A program made the position numbers and the translations under genes. Source: Anaerotignum faecicola (GTDB lineage Bacteria > Bacillota > Clostridia > Lachnospirales > Anaerotignaceae). From it: 64,000 nucleotides of DNA. Under the pieces are notes generated by a model, which did not search any database, was not told where the DNA came from, and saw nothing but the letters and a program-made list of their open reading frames with translations. The DNA lies in the NCBI RefSeq assembly GCF_003865035.1, contig NZ_BHVZ01000002.1:124001-188000 (forward strand), given 5' to 3'. Below are positions 15,567 through 24,584 of this stretch, one piece after another; the first letter of the stretch is position 1; each line of letters opens with the position of its first letter.

Positions 15567-16604
15567 TTATTCCTGTAAGCCTGTTTTCTCGGCGTATTCC
15601 TTGAAATCCGCGTTCCATTCCGCGCTGATTGCGGCATCCTCTCTATGGTCAGGCAAAGCATACTGCGCATCGAGCCAAGCACCAAGCCAACGGGAAAGCT
15701 TGATTGTCCCCGTGAGGTTCATGTGTCCCTGATCATAATAATCAACCTGCGGGTCTAAGCCAAGCTGTTCTCTGTATTCCGCTCTGTCCAGATCCAGATA
15801 GGTTACACCCTGCGCCGCAGCAAAACCCTCCAGTGCCTCGCTCTGCGCATACGTCCAGCTCATTTTCGGCAGATGCAGCAGCAGAACGGGAATATTCTTT
15901 TCCTTGCAAAGCGCGATGGATTTTTCAATATAGCCCTTTGCGCTCTCGTCAAAGGAGGCGGTTTCTCCTGTCGGCTCCATGAAATTTTCGGGGTAGGTCT
16001 GCGGCTCAATCTCTCTGAGGTAAACATTTCCCTTCTTAAAGGAATGCTCCAGCAGGGGCTCCGGCTTATCCTCCGCCAGATTGATTTCCTTCCAGCGGTC
16101 ATGGTAGCGCATCAGCGGAAAGGCATAGGACAGCATGGACTGTGATTCATCCGCAGCTGTCACCTCTTTGATAATATCCAGCTTATATTTCGACATCTTC
16201 ATGCCGTCCAGTCCACGGCGTAAATCCCCTTCCCGCTCTGCATAATCGTAATCCGAAAAGATATTATCGCAGAGCAGAACCACCAATTCGGGATTCTGAT
16301 ATTTCAGCGACTCCGCCAGAAGTCCATAGCTAACAGAAGGTGCCTGCAATGCCGACGCGCGGACATAGCCCGTAAAGCCATGCTCCTGCCACATCACCAT
16401 CGGAGATACCCCACGCAGAAGCGGACTGCTCCCGACATACAGCACATCTATCGTATCCTCCGGTTCACTGTAAAAGGCATGAATTTCATTGGATTCATCA
16501 TCATGCCGCATCAGCAAATCCGTCGCATTGCCAAAGAGCATGGAGAAAACCACCACAAATGCAACACATCTTACCATAATTTTCAAACACTCTTTCCTAT
16601 TCAT
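15567..16604 (-). CDS. SGNH/DltD-like envelope protein
   Basis: 345 residues with an N-terminal membrane anchor (CLKIMVRCVAFVVVFSMLFG). Block I is VLYVGSSPLLRGVSP with the likely nucleophile Ser, and the C-terminal DQGHMNLTGTIKLSRWLG supplies the Asp-x-x-His part of an SGNH triad. Proteins of this shape follow MBOAT acyltransferases in dlt and polysaccharide-acetylation operons, where they act outside the membrane on the acceptor polymer. Last gene of the dlt-like operon, 2 bases after the MBOAT gene. More divergent than classical DltD. Confidence 0.82.
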   Translation of the reverse strand: MNRKECLKIMVRCVAFVVVFSMLFGNATDLLMRHDDESNEIHAFYSEPEDTIDVLYVGSSPLLRGVSPMVMWQEHGFTGYVRASALQAPSVSYGLLAESLKYQNPELVVLLCDNIFSDYDYAEREGDLRRGLDGMKMSKYKLDIIKEVTAADESQSMLSYAFPLMRYHDRWKEINLAEDKPEPLLEHSFKKGNVYLREIEPQTYPENFMEPTGETASFDESAKGYIEKSIALCKEKNIPVLLLHLPKMSWTYAQSEALEGFAAAQGVTYLDLDRAEYREQLGLDPQVDYYDQGHMNLTGTIKLSRWLGAWLDAQYALPDHREDAAISAEWNADFKEYAEKTGLQE

Positions 16605-16606
16605 AC

Positions 16607-18205
16607 TCAGAACCCCCTGTAAATAAAGTCAGCGGCGTTATAATTCAAGCCATACACGCCAAAAAGAATCAGGGAGAACAAGGCACCCAGATAAATCACC
16701 CAACGGAAGTAGAGGTTCTGCTTCGCGAGGGTCTCTCTTACCCTGATACCGCTTTCCTGCATCAGGCTGACAGAAAGCAGCACCAGACAGGACAGGAACA
16801 GCACCCATAAATCCTTCACATCCAGCCCCATCGTCAAAAGTCCGCCCTCAAGCAGGACATCCGTATTCCAGTTCTTTATCATGGAGGTAATCATATATTT
16901 CGCTGCGGAAACGCCGGGTGCGCGCGTGATAATCTTGCCGATTGCAACCAGAATCAGCGTGCGAAGCACCTGAAAAATCCGCCAGCTGATACAGTCCGTG
17001 CGAATCGCCAGCCTTTTCACCAGCTTTTGCAAGGGCTGTTCAAAGAGAATACCAAGCACGATCAGCGTACCGTTATAGCAGCCGAAGGCGATATATTTCC
17101 ATTCTGCCCCATGCCAGATACCGATGAGGAAGAATATGATAAACTGCGGAATCAGCACGGGAATCAGCTTACCGATATAATTCCCGAAAATCCCTCTGCA
17201 TTTCTTCCCCAGACGGGAAAAGAATTTCGACAGGGACAAGGGATAGAACACATAATCCCGAAACCATGCGCCGAGCGTCATGTGCCATCTGCGCCAATAA
17301 TCGGGAATTGAGGTTGCCAGATAGGGACGTTCAAAGTTTTTATCCAGCGTTACGCCGAAAATTTGCGCCGCGCCTGTTGCAATATCAATCCCACCGGAAA
17401 AATCGCCGTAAATCTGGATGGCATACGCCAACGCCGCTGCCGCAACATAGGTGCCGCCGAAGGTTTCGGGGAAGCCAAACGCATTATCCACCAGAACCGC
17501 CGCTCTATCCGCGATGACCATTTTCTTAAACGCGCCCCAGAGCATCAGCTGTACGCCGAACTTGATGCGTGTATAGGAAAATTCATTCGCGCGGAACAGC
17601 TGCTCCGCCAATGTGCCGAAGCGAGAAATAGGCCCCTGCACAATCTGGGGGAAAAAGGAAATAAACAGCGCCAGCTTGCAAAAGTTCCGCTCCGGCTCCT
17701 GCTTTTCTCTGTAAACATCAATCAGATATCCCATGGATTGGAAGGTATAGAAGGAAATGCCCAAGGGCAGAAGAAACCGAAAAACAGGCAGCTCCGTCCC
17801 AATGCCGATTTTTGCAAACAGCAGATTCAGGTTTTCTGTCACGAAGCCGGAATATTTCAGCACTGCCAGAATCCCAAAGTTGAACAACAGGGTCGGGATG
17901 AGAATCCGCTTCTTTTTCTTTGCAAAGGCGGCCTTCCATGCCTTTTTGCCCTCTTTATCCAATTCCGCCTTTGCCTCGTTAAAGGCAATCTTGTTTTTCG
18001 CCGCCATATCCCCGATTTTCACCGTTGCCAGATATGTAGTCACCGTGGTTGCCAGCAGATAAATAAAAATCCGCCCACCGGAAATAAAATAAAATACATA
18101 GTTAGCAACAAAAAGCGTTACCCATCGGCAACGCTTCGGTGTCAGGAAATATGCTGCGGCAGCCAGTACAAGAAAAACGATAAATCGAAATGATGTAAAT
18201 GCCAT
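16607..18205 (-). CDS. MBOAT-family acyltransferase (DltB-like)
   Basis: 532 residues with at least ten membrane helices. The MBOAT marks are PDYWRRWHMTLGAWFRDYVFYPL (His308) and FLIGIWHGAEWKYIAFG, whose His365 is the conserved catalytic histidine. DltB moves D-alanine from the carrier protein across the membrane toward teichoic acid; the context of adenylation enzyme and carrier protein supports an aminoacyl or acyl donor of that kind. It follows the carrier gene by 30 bases. Confidence 0.92.
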   Translation of the reverse strand: MAFTSFRFIVFLVLAAAAYFLTPKRCRWVTLFVANYVFYFISGGRIFIYLLATTVTTYLATVKIGDMAAKNKIAFNEAKAELDKEGKKAWKAAFAKKKKRILIPTLLFNFGILAVLKYSGFVTENLNLLFAKIGIGTELPVFRFLLPLGISFYTFQSMGYLIDVYREKQEPERNFCKLALFISFFPQIVQGPISRFGTLAEQLFRANEFSYTRIKFGVQLMLWGAFKKMVIADRAAVLVDNAFGFPETFGGTYVAAAALAYAIQIYGDFSGGIDIATGAAQIFGVTLDKNFERPYLATSIPDYWRRWHMTLGAWFRDYVFYPLSLSKFFSRLGKKCRGIFGNYIGKLIPVLIPQFIIFFLIGIWHGAEWKYIAFGCYNGTLIVLGILFEQPLQKLVKRLAIRTDCISWRIFQVLRTLILVAIGKIITRAPGVSAAKYMITSMIKNWNTDVLLEGGLLTMGLDVKDLWVLFLSCLVLLSVSLMQESGIRVRETLAKQNLYFRWVIYLGALFSLILFGVYGLNYNAADFIYRGF

Positions 18206-18235
18206 ACCGCTTTACTCCTCCATAATTCTTATTGA

Positions 18236-18463
18236 TTAGTCCTCCTGCAATCTCTGCACCAATGCCCAGATTGCTTCTACAGAGTTAAAGTTTTCGGGAA
18301 CAATTTCATCTGCGCCGATTTCGATATCGTATTCATCGCACAGCTCGCCTACCAGAGAAACAATATCGAAGGAATCCAGCTCGCCGCTGTCAACCAATTC
18401 CTTGTTCTCCTCAAAATCTACGTCAGGTCTCAGTTCTGCCAGAATTTTCAGTAATGTTTCCAT
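18236..18463 (-). CDS. Acyl/D-alanyl carrier protein (DltC-like)
   Basis: 75 residues, acidic four-helix carrier. Phosphopantetheine attaches to Ser31 in SGELDSFDIVSLVGEL. The carrier accepts the activated amino acid from the adenylation enzyme and presents it to the MBOAT protein. It lies between the GNAT and MBOAT genes, with a clear ribosome site (GAAAGGAAATGAAAC) upstream of the ATG. Confidence 0.93.
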   Translation of the reverse strand: METLLKILAELRPDVDFEENKELVDSGELDSFDIVSLVGELCDEYDIEIGADEIVPENFNSVEAIWALVQRLQED

Positions 18464-18484
18464 GTTTCATTTCCTTTCTTTCTC

Positions 18485-19267
18485 TTACTTTTTCATCATC
18501 ACCGGCGCGATTCTGCCGTCCGGCAAAAAGCCCGATGCTTCATACATCCTTAACGCAGAAGGGTTATCCTCCCGCACCCAAAGCTGAAATTTTGCAGCCT
18601 CATCTCTCTCTATGACAAGCCAATCCTGCACCAGACCGCTTCCAATGCCCTTTCCTCTGCCGTCCGGCGCAACCGCAATCTGCCAGAGGACGGATACCTT
18701 CTTTTCTCTGCCGAAGCGCAGAAAACCAAGAAGCTTCTCCCCCTCCCTTGCCGCAAGCACACGGTTTTCGCGGATATCCTGCCGCAGGGTGTCCAAATCG
18801 GGCAAAGCCGAGGTATACGGCTCAAAGGACTGCTGCATCAACGCGAGAATTGTTTCCGCTTCTTCTTCTTTTGCAAAGGAAGGTACGCGTTCTGTTTTTT
18901 CCACATTCCTTGCGGAAAGAAAGAGCCGCTTTCGCTGCAAATAGCGCACAAAGCCGATTTCCTCCCATTCCGCCAAATCAGGCGGTGCTTTCGTCACGCC
19001 AACCTGCTCCAGAAGTACAGGCTTGTCAAACACAGGAATTTGCTCCGCCTTTCTCCCCTGCTCCAGAAAGAAATACAGGTCAATCTGTTTTTCCTTTTCA
19101 TGGAACAGATAACAGCCGCCGTCAAATTTCAGTTCGGAAAGCCACTGCAACTGCGGAAGGAATTCCTCCGCCGCAGCGTAAAAATTTGTCCGCATTCCTT
19201 TGGAACGATACTGAGCAATTGCATCTGCCCAGTTTTTTCCATCAGGTATTTTGCTTATCGTTATCAT
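18485..19267 (-). CDS. GNAT-family N-acyltransferase inside the dlt-like operon
   Basis: 260 residues. The C-terminal half (about 120-260) is a GNAT domain: SVLWQIAVAPDGRGKGIGSGLVQDW holds the acetyl-CoA pyrophosphate loop, and NPSALRMYEASGFLPDGR the usual end. The N-terminal 110 residues do not match a family I know. AAAGGAG sits before the ATG at 19267, and the gene overlaps the adenylation gene by 26 bases, so it is a true member of the operon. Classical dlt operons lack such a gene; it might acylate the amino acid, the carrier-bound product or an envelope precursor. Substrate unknown. Confidence 0.85.
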   Translation of the reverse strand: MITISKIPDGKNWADAIAQYRSKGMRTNFYAAAEEFLPQLQWLSELKFDGGCYLFHEKEKQIDLYFFLEQGRKAEQIPVFDKPVLLEQVGVTKAPPDLAEWEEIGFVRYLQRKRLFLSARNVEKTERVPSFAKEEEAETILALMQQSFEPYTSALPDLDTLRQDIRENRVLAAREGEKLLGFLRFGREKKVSVLWQIAVAPDGRGKGIGSGLVQDWLVIERDEAAKFQLWVREDNPSALRMYEASGFLPDGRIAPVMMKK

Positions 19268-20768
19268 AATACTCCTTTAAAGCCAATCTGTCTATCTTTC
19301 CATTCAAAGTCTGGGGAATTTTTTCCAATTTTAACATCAGATTCGGGAACATATATTTCGGCACCTTATCGCGCAGGCATTTCAGAATATATGCCTGTGT
19401 CGTTTCCTCCGTGCCGCAGTAGAACAGCAGAATCCGCTGTGTTCCTTCGTCATAAAGGCAAACGCCCGTTTCAATCCCCTCAATGGAATTGACAGCCGTT
19501 TCAATCTCGCCCAGCTCAATACGGTGTCCCATGTGCTTAATCTGATGATCCTTCCTTGCCAGAAAGACAATTTCGCCCCGTTCATTATATTTCGCAATAT
19601 CTCCCGTTTTATAAATTTTTTCGGGATAATACGGATTCAAAGGGTTCTGGATAAAGGCTTCTGCCGTTTTTTCGGGGTTATTATAATAGCCAAGCGCAAG
19701 GCATCTGCCACGCACGCAAAGCTCACCGCTTTCCCCCTCTGCCACAAGCCTGTCCCCATTCAAAATGAATACATCCGTATTGCGGCAGCCATAGCCGATT
19801 GGCAGAGGCTCATCATCCGCAAATTCCCTGTCTACAATATAGTAGGTACAGTCCACCGTTGTTTCCGTCGGACCATAGATATTCGCAAACATGGCATCGG
19901 GATATTTTTCTCTCCACTGATTGAACTGCTTGGTCGGCATTGCCTCGCCGCAGAACATAATCTTCTTCAGATAGGAGGGTTGGAAATTCTCCAGCGCCCC
20001 TGTATTCACCACAATACACAGTGCAGAAGGCACCCAGTCGATATAGTTAATCTGCTTTTCCTCCAGATATTCCAGAAGCTTTTTCGGGAAGGAAAAAAGC
20101 ATCTTCGGGATAATTTCCATTTGTGCGCCCGTTTTCAGCACCGCATACAAATCCTTTACAGAGGAATCAAAATAAAACGGTGCCTGATTGCCGATGATTT
20201 CCGCATCGGAAATGGAAAACGCTTCTGTGTACCATTCCGTCAGATTCACAACAGCTTGGTGGCTGATGACAACACCCTTGGGTACCCCTGTTGAGCCGCT
20301 GGTAAAAAGCGCATACAGAGGGTCTGTATCAATCACAGAGCGGCGGATTTTCCGCAAAAGTGCATCGTCAATTTCCGTTTCCAGAAGCTCCTCCAGAACG
20401 ATGATTTCCCCCTCATAGCCAAGGTTATTTGCCGCCTTTCGGCTTTTTTCATCAATCAGAAGCACCTGCGGCCGAAGCGTATGCAGAATAGAAAGCACAC
20501 GCTCCTTCGGCATGGTCACATCAATGGGCGTATAGAAATTGCCGCTGTAGACCGCACCCAGAAACGCCGCCACAGAAACGGGCGTTTTCTGCATCATCAC
20601 CGCGATTGGGCAGCTTCTGCCGCCGAAGCGTGTCAGGTATGTGCCGATGCGCTTTGCCGTCTCCTCCAGCTCTGCAAAGGTAATCGTCCCCTCCGCACCG
20701 GAAAAAGCGATTTTATCAGGCAGGCGTTTCGCCGTCTTCTCCAGATATTCCAGTATATTCCGAATCAT
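19242..20768 (-). CDS. Amino-acid adenylation enzyme (DltA-like)
   Basis: 508 residues from the ATG at 20768 (GAGGA 6 bases upstream); the open frame continues upstream to 21029, but that part holds promoters and a terminator. AMP-binding core motifs: LFTSGSTGVPKGVVISH, NIYGPTETTVDCTYY, YKTGDIAKYNERGEIVFLARKD, and the C-terminal Lys in PQTLNGKIDRLAL. The Asp in APFYFDSSVKDLY fits an amino-acid substrate. DltA loads D-alanine on DltC; D-alanine is likely but not proven. First gene of the operon. Confidence 0.88.
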   Translation of the reverse strand: MIRNILEYLEKTAKRLPDKIAFSGAEGTITFAELEETAKRIGTYLTRFGGRSCPIAVMMQKTPVSVAAFLGAVYSGNFYTPIDVTMPKERVLSILHTLRPQVLLIDEKSRKAANNLGYEGEIIVLEELLETEIDDALLRKIRRSVIDTDPLYALFTSGSTGVPKGVVISHQAVVNLTEWYTEAFSISDAEIIGNQAPFYFDSSVKDLYAVLKTGAQMEIIPKMLFSFPKKLLEYLEEKQINYIDWVPSALCIVVNTGALENFQPSYLKKIMFCGEAMPTKQFNQWREKYPDAMFANIYGPTETTVDCTYYIVDREFADDEPLPIGYGCRNTDVFILNGDRLVAEGESGELCVRGRCLALGYYNNPEKTAEAFIQNPLNPYYPEKIYKTGDIAKYNERGEIVFLARKDHQIKHMGHRIELGEIETAVNSIEGIETGVCLYDEGTQRILLFYCGTEETTQAYILKCLRDKVPKYMFPNLMLKLEKIPQTLNGKIDRLALKEYYDNDKQNT

Positions 20769-20808
20769 ATTCATTCCTCGATTCTTCTTCCATATTAAAT
20801 CAAGTTTG

Positions 20809-20837
20809 AGTATAGCATCTGAAAATTCCTTCGTCAA
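20809..20837 (-). promoter_or_regulatory. Promoter of the dlt-like operon
   Basis: TTGACG, 17 bases, TATACT on the minus strand, 41 bases before the adenylation-enzyme start and downstream of the small-RNA terminator. Confidence 0.7.
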
Positions 20838-20912
20838 GAATGAGAACACAAAATCCGTCTTCTGTTTCCCCGAAAGAAAATTATGCCTTTTCTCGCAATA
20901 AAAAGCCCTCCC

Positions 20913-21065
20913 AAAAATAAAAAGCCCTCTTATACGGGGATATAAAAGGGCCTTTCCTTGTATCATCATTGCTTCGTCTTTCGCATGGTTAGGAATTCTT
21001 AAAGACTTTGCATAACAATACCGATGCAATCGCTTTGCTTTGCAATCACGCCATAAGCAAAGTTT
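20913..21065 (-). ncRNA. Candidate small RNA upstream of the dlt-like operon
   Basis: About 150 bases bounded by a promoter (21072-21100) and an intrinsic terminator (20924-20951 plus T-run), with no convincing reading frame or ribosome site. The 5' part folds: ACTTTGC pairs with GCAAAGT, enclosing an inner TGCAA/TTGCA hairpin. The dlt-like operon has its own promoter further on, so this is more likely an independent RNA than a leader. It does not match 6S, SRP RNA or T-box patterns I know. Alternative: an attenuated long leader of the operon. Confidence 0.5.
20924..20951 (-). terminator. Terminator of the candidate small RNA
   Basis: Minus-strand stem GCCCTTTTATA/TATAAGAGGGC (one G-U pair) followed by TTTTTATTTTT. 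The run GAGGGCTTTTTATT occurs again just downstream, as a short tandem duplication. Confidence 0.8.
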
Positions 21066-21071
21066 GAAAAT

Positions 21072-21100
21072 ATTTTACCATAGGTTTCTTAAAAAAACAA
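21072..21100 (-). promoter_or_regulatory. Promoter of the candidate small RNA
   Basis: TTGTTT, 17 bases, TAAAAT with an extended TGG before the -10. It is divergent from the ybaK-type promoter at 21137. Confidence 0.55.
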
Positions 21101-21136
21101 CCACTTTTTCTTTTCCTTGTTTTCCTAGTATTTTGC

Positions 21137-21165
21137 TTGCATAAAGGCTGCTTTTCTGCTATGCT
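21137..21165 (+). promoter_or_regulatory. Promoter of the YbaK-like gene
   Basis: TTGCAT, 17 bases, TATGCT, then a leader with three near-copies of GAAACAAAA before the ribosome site AAAGGAGAGG. Confidence 0.55.
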
Positions 21166-21256
21166 GAGTATAAACAGAAACCATTCGGAGAAATTTCCCC
21201 GATAAAATAGCAAAAAGAAACAAAATGAAACAAAAGGAAACAAAAGGAGAGGTACC

Positions 21257-21736
21257 ATGTCTATCGAAAAAGTAAGAGCATATCTGAAAAATATGAACTG
21301 CCCCAAGGAGGTTATTGAATTTGAGCAATCCAGCGCAACCGTTGAGCTGGCGGCACAGGCAGCAGGCGTTATCCCTGCACGCATCACAAAAACGCTTTGT
21401 CTGATGAGCAAGGAGGGCCCCATCGTCATCTGTGTTGCAGGCGATACCAAGATTGATAACCGCAAATTCAAGGATACCTTTGGTCTAAAGGCAAAAATGC
21501 TCTCTCCTGAAGAAACCTTAGAAGCAACCGGTCATGCTGTCGGCGGTGTCTGTCCCTTCGCATTGCCCGAAGGCACAAAGGCTTATGCCGATATCTCTAT
21601 GAAGCGCTTTGATACCGTATTCCCTGCGGCAGGCAGCAGCAATTCCGCAATCGAGCTGACCTGCGACGAGCTTTATCATTACGGCAACTGCGTAGAATGG
21701 GTCGATATCTGCAAGGGCTGGCAGGAAGAAGCGTAA
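21257..21736 (+). CDS. YbaK/ProX-type aminoacyl-tRNA deacylase
   Basis: 159 residues with the YbaK fold: TVELAAQAAGVIPARITKTLCLMS, then VICVAGDTKIDNRKFKDTFG (the catalytic Lys region) and HAVGGVCPFALPEG. These free-standing editing domains hydrolyse wrongly charged tRNAs such as Cys-tRNA-Pro or Ala-tRNA-Pro. A strong AAAGGAGAGG precedes the ATG. An Rrf2 regulator follows after 45 bases, probably in the same transcript. Exact tRNA substrate not determined. Confidence 0.9.
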   Translation: MSIEKVRAYLKNMNCPKEVIEFEQSSATVELAAQAAGVIPARITKTLCLMSKEGPIVICVAGDTKIDNRKFKDTFGLKAKMLSPEETLEATGHAVGGVCPFALPEGTKAYADISMKRFDTVFPAAGSSNSAIELTCDELYHYGNCVEWVDICKGWQEEA

Positions 21737-21781
21737 CATCATACCCACCGAAATCACACGAAAGACGAGCGAGGTGACCTT

Positions 21782-22228
21782 ATGAAGATTTCAACAAGAG
21801 GCCGTTACGGCATCCGTCTGATGCTTGCACTGGCTTTGAACTACAACAATGGAACGATTCCCTTGAAGACAATCGCCAAGGATCAGGGTATTTCCGAAAA
21901 ATATCTGGAGCAGATTATCAACCCACTGACCAAGTCCGGTCTGGTAAAAAGCTTTCGCGGCGCGCAGGGCGGCTATATGCTGACCAATCCCCCCGAAGCA
22001 ACCACCGTCGGCGAGATACTGCGTGTGCTGGAAGGCTCTCTGTCCCCTGTGGACTGTGTTGACCATCCCAACTGCGCCAATTCCGACCACTGCGTTTCCC
22101 TTTCCATCTGGAAGAAAATGAAGGTGGCTCTGGATGAGGTTGTAGATAACATCACTTTGGCAGATATGGCGGCAGAATATGCCGAAAAAAATCCCGATGT
22201 GGCGGCAAAGTTCCGCTGTAACGGCTGA
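21782..22228 (+). CDS. Rrf2-family transcriptional regulator
   Basis: 148 residues. Winged helix at the N-terminus (MKISTRGRYGIRLMLALALNY, IAKDQGISEKYLEQIINPLTKSGLVKSFRGAQGGYML). Three cysteines, in DCVDHPNCANSDHC (about 101-112), match the iron-sulfur ligands of IscR/CymR-like Rrf2 proteins, suggesting redox or Fe-S sensing. GAGGTGACC precedes the ATG. It lies downstream of the YbaK-like gene and ends at a strong terminator; no isc/suf genes are nearby. Confidence 0.93.
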   Translation: MKISTRGRYGIRLMLALALNYNNGTIPLKTIAKDQGISEKYLEQIINPLTKSGLVKSFRGAQGGYMLTNPPEATTVGEILRVLEGSLSPVDCVDHPNCANSDHCVSLSIWKKMKVALDEVVDNITLADMAAEYAEKNPDVAAKFRCNG

Positions 22229-22257
22229 AAACATCAAAGCTTCATCAAAAATAAAAT

Positions 22258-22295
22258 GCTGTTTGCAGATTTTCCTTTGCAGACAGCATTTTTTA
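22258..22295. terminator. Bidirectional terminator between Rrf2 gene and his operon
   Basis: Stem AATGCTGTTTGCA/TGCAGACAGCATT (one mismatch or G-U) flanked by A-run and T-run, placed between converging transcripts ending at 22228 and 22323. Confidence 0.82.
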
Positions 22296-22322
22296 ATTCT
22301 TCTTTTATGATAATTTAAACTC

Positions 22323-23156
22323 CTATAATAATTTAAACTCCTCCCAGCCGTCCTTTTTCAGCACCAGAACGGAGCCAAAGCCTATCTCCTTCGCCGCCTG
22401 CACAACCTCGGCAAAACGGAAGCCAAAAGAAGCCCCATCATGGCTGTCACTGGAAAGCAGTATTTTCCCCCTTCGCTCCTTCAAATCACGCAGAAGCTGC
22501 AAGGAGGGATACGGCTCCGTCCGCAGACCGCGATACATACCGCCTGTATTGATTTCAAACGGCCTTCCCGTTTCCAGAAGGGCATCCATTGCGGAAAGTG
22601 CCGCCATTCTGTAGCGTTTATCCATGGGGTCAAAGTAACGGCTGCCCTCGTTGAATTTCGTCACAAGGTCAAAATGTCCGATAAAGGTCGCATTTGTTCT
22701 GGAGACCACCTCCGCCTCTATCTCAAAGAACCGCTTCGTCAGCGCATATACATCACCGCCGAAGCCCTCGCGAATGCCCTGCTCCAGCACCTTAGGGCTT
22801 TCATCCACGCAGTAATACATCCCGTTCTTCTCCACATAATGCACAGAACCAATCACATAATCAAAGCCCTCTGTCGGCGCAGTCGAACAGGCATCCTGCT
22901 CCACGCCGCAGAGAATTTCAATTTTATCCTTATACTTTTCCGCAAGGGCGCGCACCTCCGCCTGATATTTCGGCACATCCTCCGGACGCATGCACCAGAC
23001 CTCCTGATCCTCCGGACGGAAATCATTGAACCCGTGCCCCGAAAAGCCAAGGCGCGTAAAGCCCTTCGCAATCGCCGCCTGCACCATCTGCTCCGCCGTT
23101 TCCTTCCCGTCGCAGTAGGTGGTGTGGGTATGAAAATTCATGTTCGGAAATCTCAT
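22323..23156 (-). CDS. PHP-domain histidinol-phosphatase
   Basis: 277 residues. PHP metal motifs: [44 protein letters not shown] and SSDSHDG. It removes phosphate from histidinol-P, the eighth step of histidine synthesis, with a trinuclear metal centre. It is the last gene of the his operon, overlapping hisIE by 4 bases, which supplies the step not covered by the hisB product here (dehydratase only). A 15-base duplication (TTTAAATTATxxTAGGAG type) overlaps the stop codon. Confidence 0.93.
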   Translation of the reverse strand: MRFPNMNFHTHTTYCDGKETAEQMVQAAIAKGFTRLGFSGHGFNDFRPEDQEVWCMRPEDVPKYQAEVRALAEKYKDKIEILCGVEQDACSTAPTEGFDYVIGSVHYVEKNGMYYCVDESPKVLEQGIREGFGGDVYALTKRFFEIEAEVVSRTNATFIGHFDLVTKFNEGSRYFDPMDKRYRMAALSAMDALLETGRPFEINTGGMYRGLRTEPYPSLQLLRDLKERRGKILLSSDSHDGASFGFRFAEVVQAAKEIGFGSVLVLKKDGWEEFKLL

Positions 23157-23803
23157 TTTGTCATCTTCTCCTGCTTTACCTTATGGTCAATGATGTGTCT
23201 CTTTGCCAGCTCCTTGCGGATATCCTCAAGGGAAATGCCCTGCTCCGTCATCAGCACCATCACATGATACGTCAAATCCGCAATTTCATAGATCGTTTCG
23301 GCTCTGTCCTCCGCCTTTGCCGCAATGATAACCTCGGTACATTCCTCGCCAACCTTTTTCAGTATCTTATCCAAGCCCTTTTCAAAAAGGTAGGTCGTAT
23401 AAGAGCCTTCGGGCTTTTCCTTTTTTCTGCCCTCCAGCATTTCCATCAAGCCATCCACAGAGAAGGACTGATACGCAGGATTCAGATACACGAAATCGGA
23501 GAAGCAGGATTCTGTCCCCAGATGGCAGGCAGGGCCTTCCTTCACAACCTCAACCGTCAGTGCGTCCCTGTCGCAGTCTGCCGTAATGGAGACGATATGC
23601 TGCACATTGCCGCTCGTTTCGCCCTTGCGCCAAAGCTCCTGACGAGAGCGCGACCAGAAGCAGGTTCTGCCCTCCTTCATGCTGATGGCAAGGCTTTCCT
23701 TGTTCATATATGCCACGGTCAAAACCTTTTTGCTGTAGGTATCCACTACAACCGCAGGAATCAACCCTTTTTCATCAAAACGCAATTCATCTATGTTTAC
23801 CAC
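23153..23803 (-). CDS. hisIE: Bifunctional phosphoribosyl-AMP cyclohydrolase / phosphoribosyl-ATP pyrophosphatase
   Basis: 216 residues from a GTG at 23803 with GGGAGAG 6 bases upstream; an ATG at 23857 lies inside hisF and is rejected. The HisI half has [46 protein letters not shown] and the zinc site [11 protein letters not shown]. The HisE half has [29 protein letters not shown]. Together these do steps 2 and 3 of histidine synthesis in one protein, as in many Firmicutes and enterics. Confidence 0.96.
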   Translation of the reverse strand: MVNIDELRFDEKGLIPAVVVDTYSKKVLTVAYMNKESLAISMKEGRTCFWSRSRQELWRKGETSGNVQHIVSITADCDRDALTVEVVKEGPACHLGTESCFSDFVYLNPAYQSFSVDGLMEMLEGRKKEKPEGSYTTYLFEKGLDKILKKVGEECTEVIIAAKAEDRAETIYEIADLTYHVMVLMTEQGISLEDIRKELAKRHIIDHKVKQEKMTK

Positions 23804-23825
23804 GGTTTTCTCTCCCTTCCTTCTC

Positions 23826-24584
23826 TTATCTGCGGACGATAATGCCCTCCGCCGCAAGCCGTTCCTTCAATGCGGAAATTTCCACCTCACCGAAATGGAA
23901 GATGGATGCCGCAAGCCCTGCATCAATATCGGGAATTTCTCTGAACAGCGTCACAAAATCCTCGATACTGCCTGCACCGCCCGATGCAATCACAGGCACA
24001 TTCACCAAAGCGCAGACCTCCTGCAGCAGCTCTAAATCAAATCCCTGCTTCACGCCGTCCGTATCAATACTATTCACAACCACCTCGCCTGCGCCCATCC
24101 GGACACAGCGCGCAATCCAAGGCAAAGCCTCCATGCCGGTGTTTTCTCTGCCGCCCTTGGCAAACACCATAAATTTCCCATCCACGCGCTTCACATCCAC
24201 AGAAAGCACCACACACTGATTGCCGTATTTCTGCGCCGCCTCGCGAATCAGCTCAGGGTTTCTGATTGCGCCGCTGTTCACGCTCACCTTATCCGCGCCG
24301 CATTTCAGCACGCGGTCAAAATCCGCAAGGGTATTGATGCCGCCGCCGACCGTCAGCGGAATGAAGATATTCTGTGCCACCTCTGTCAGGATATCGGTGA
24401 ACAGCGCCCTGCCCTCCGCCGATGCCGTAATATCATAAAAAACCAATTCATCCGCGCCGCAGTCGCTGTAGTATTTCCCTAACTCCACAGGAGAGGAAAC
24501 ATCCGAAAGTCCTTCAAATTTGACCCCCTTGACCACTCTGCCATCCTTGACATCCAGACAGGGGATGATTCTTTTTGTAATCAT
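23826..24584 (-). CDS. hisF: Imidazole glycerol phosphate synthase, cyclase subunit
   Basis: 252 residues, a TIM barrel. [23 protein letters not shown] is the HisF start, with catalytic Asp11; [16 protein letters not shown] and [20 protein letters not shown] (Asp130 region) follow. HisF pairs with HisH to make imidazole glycerol phosphate and AICAR, linking histidine and purine synthesis. It overlaps the end of hisA by 4 bases. Confidence 0.98.
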   Translation of the reverse strand: MITKRIIPCLDVKDGRVVKGVKFEGLSDVSSPVELGKYYSDCGADELVFYDITASAEGRALFTDILTEVAQNIFIPLTVGGGINTLADFDRVLKCGADKVSVNSGAIRNPELIREAAQKYGNQCVVLSVDVKRVDGKFMVFAKGGRENTGMEALPWIARCVRMGAGEVVVNSIDTDGVKQGFDLELLQEVCALVNVPVIASGGAGSIEDFVTLFREIPDIDAGLAASIFHFGEVEISALKERLAAEGIIVRR

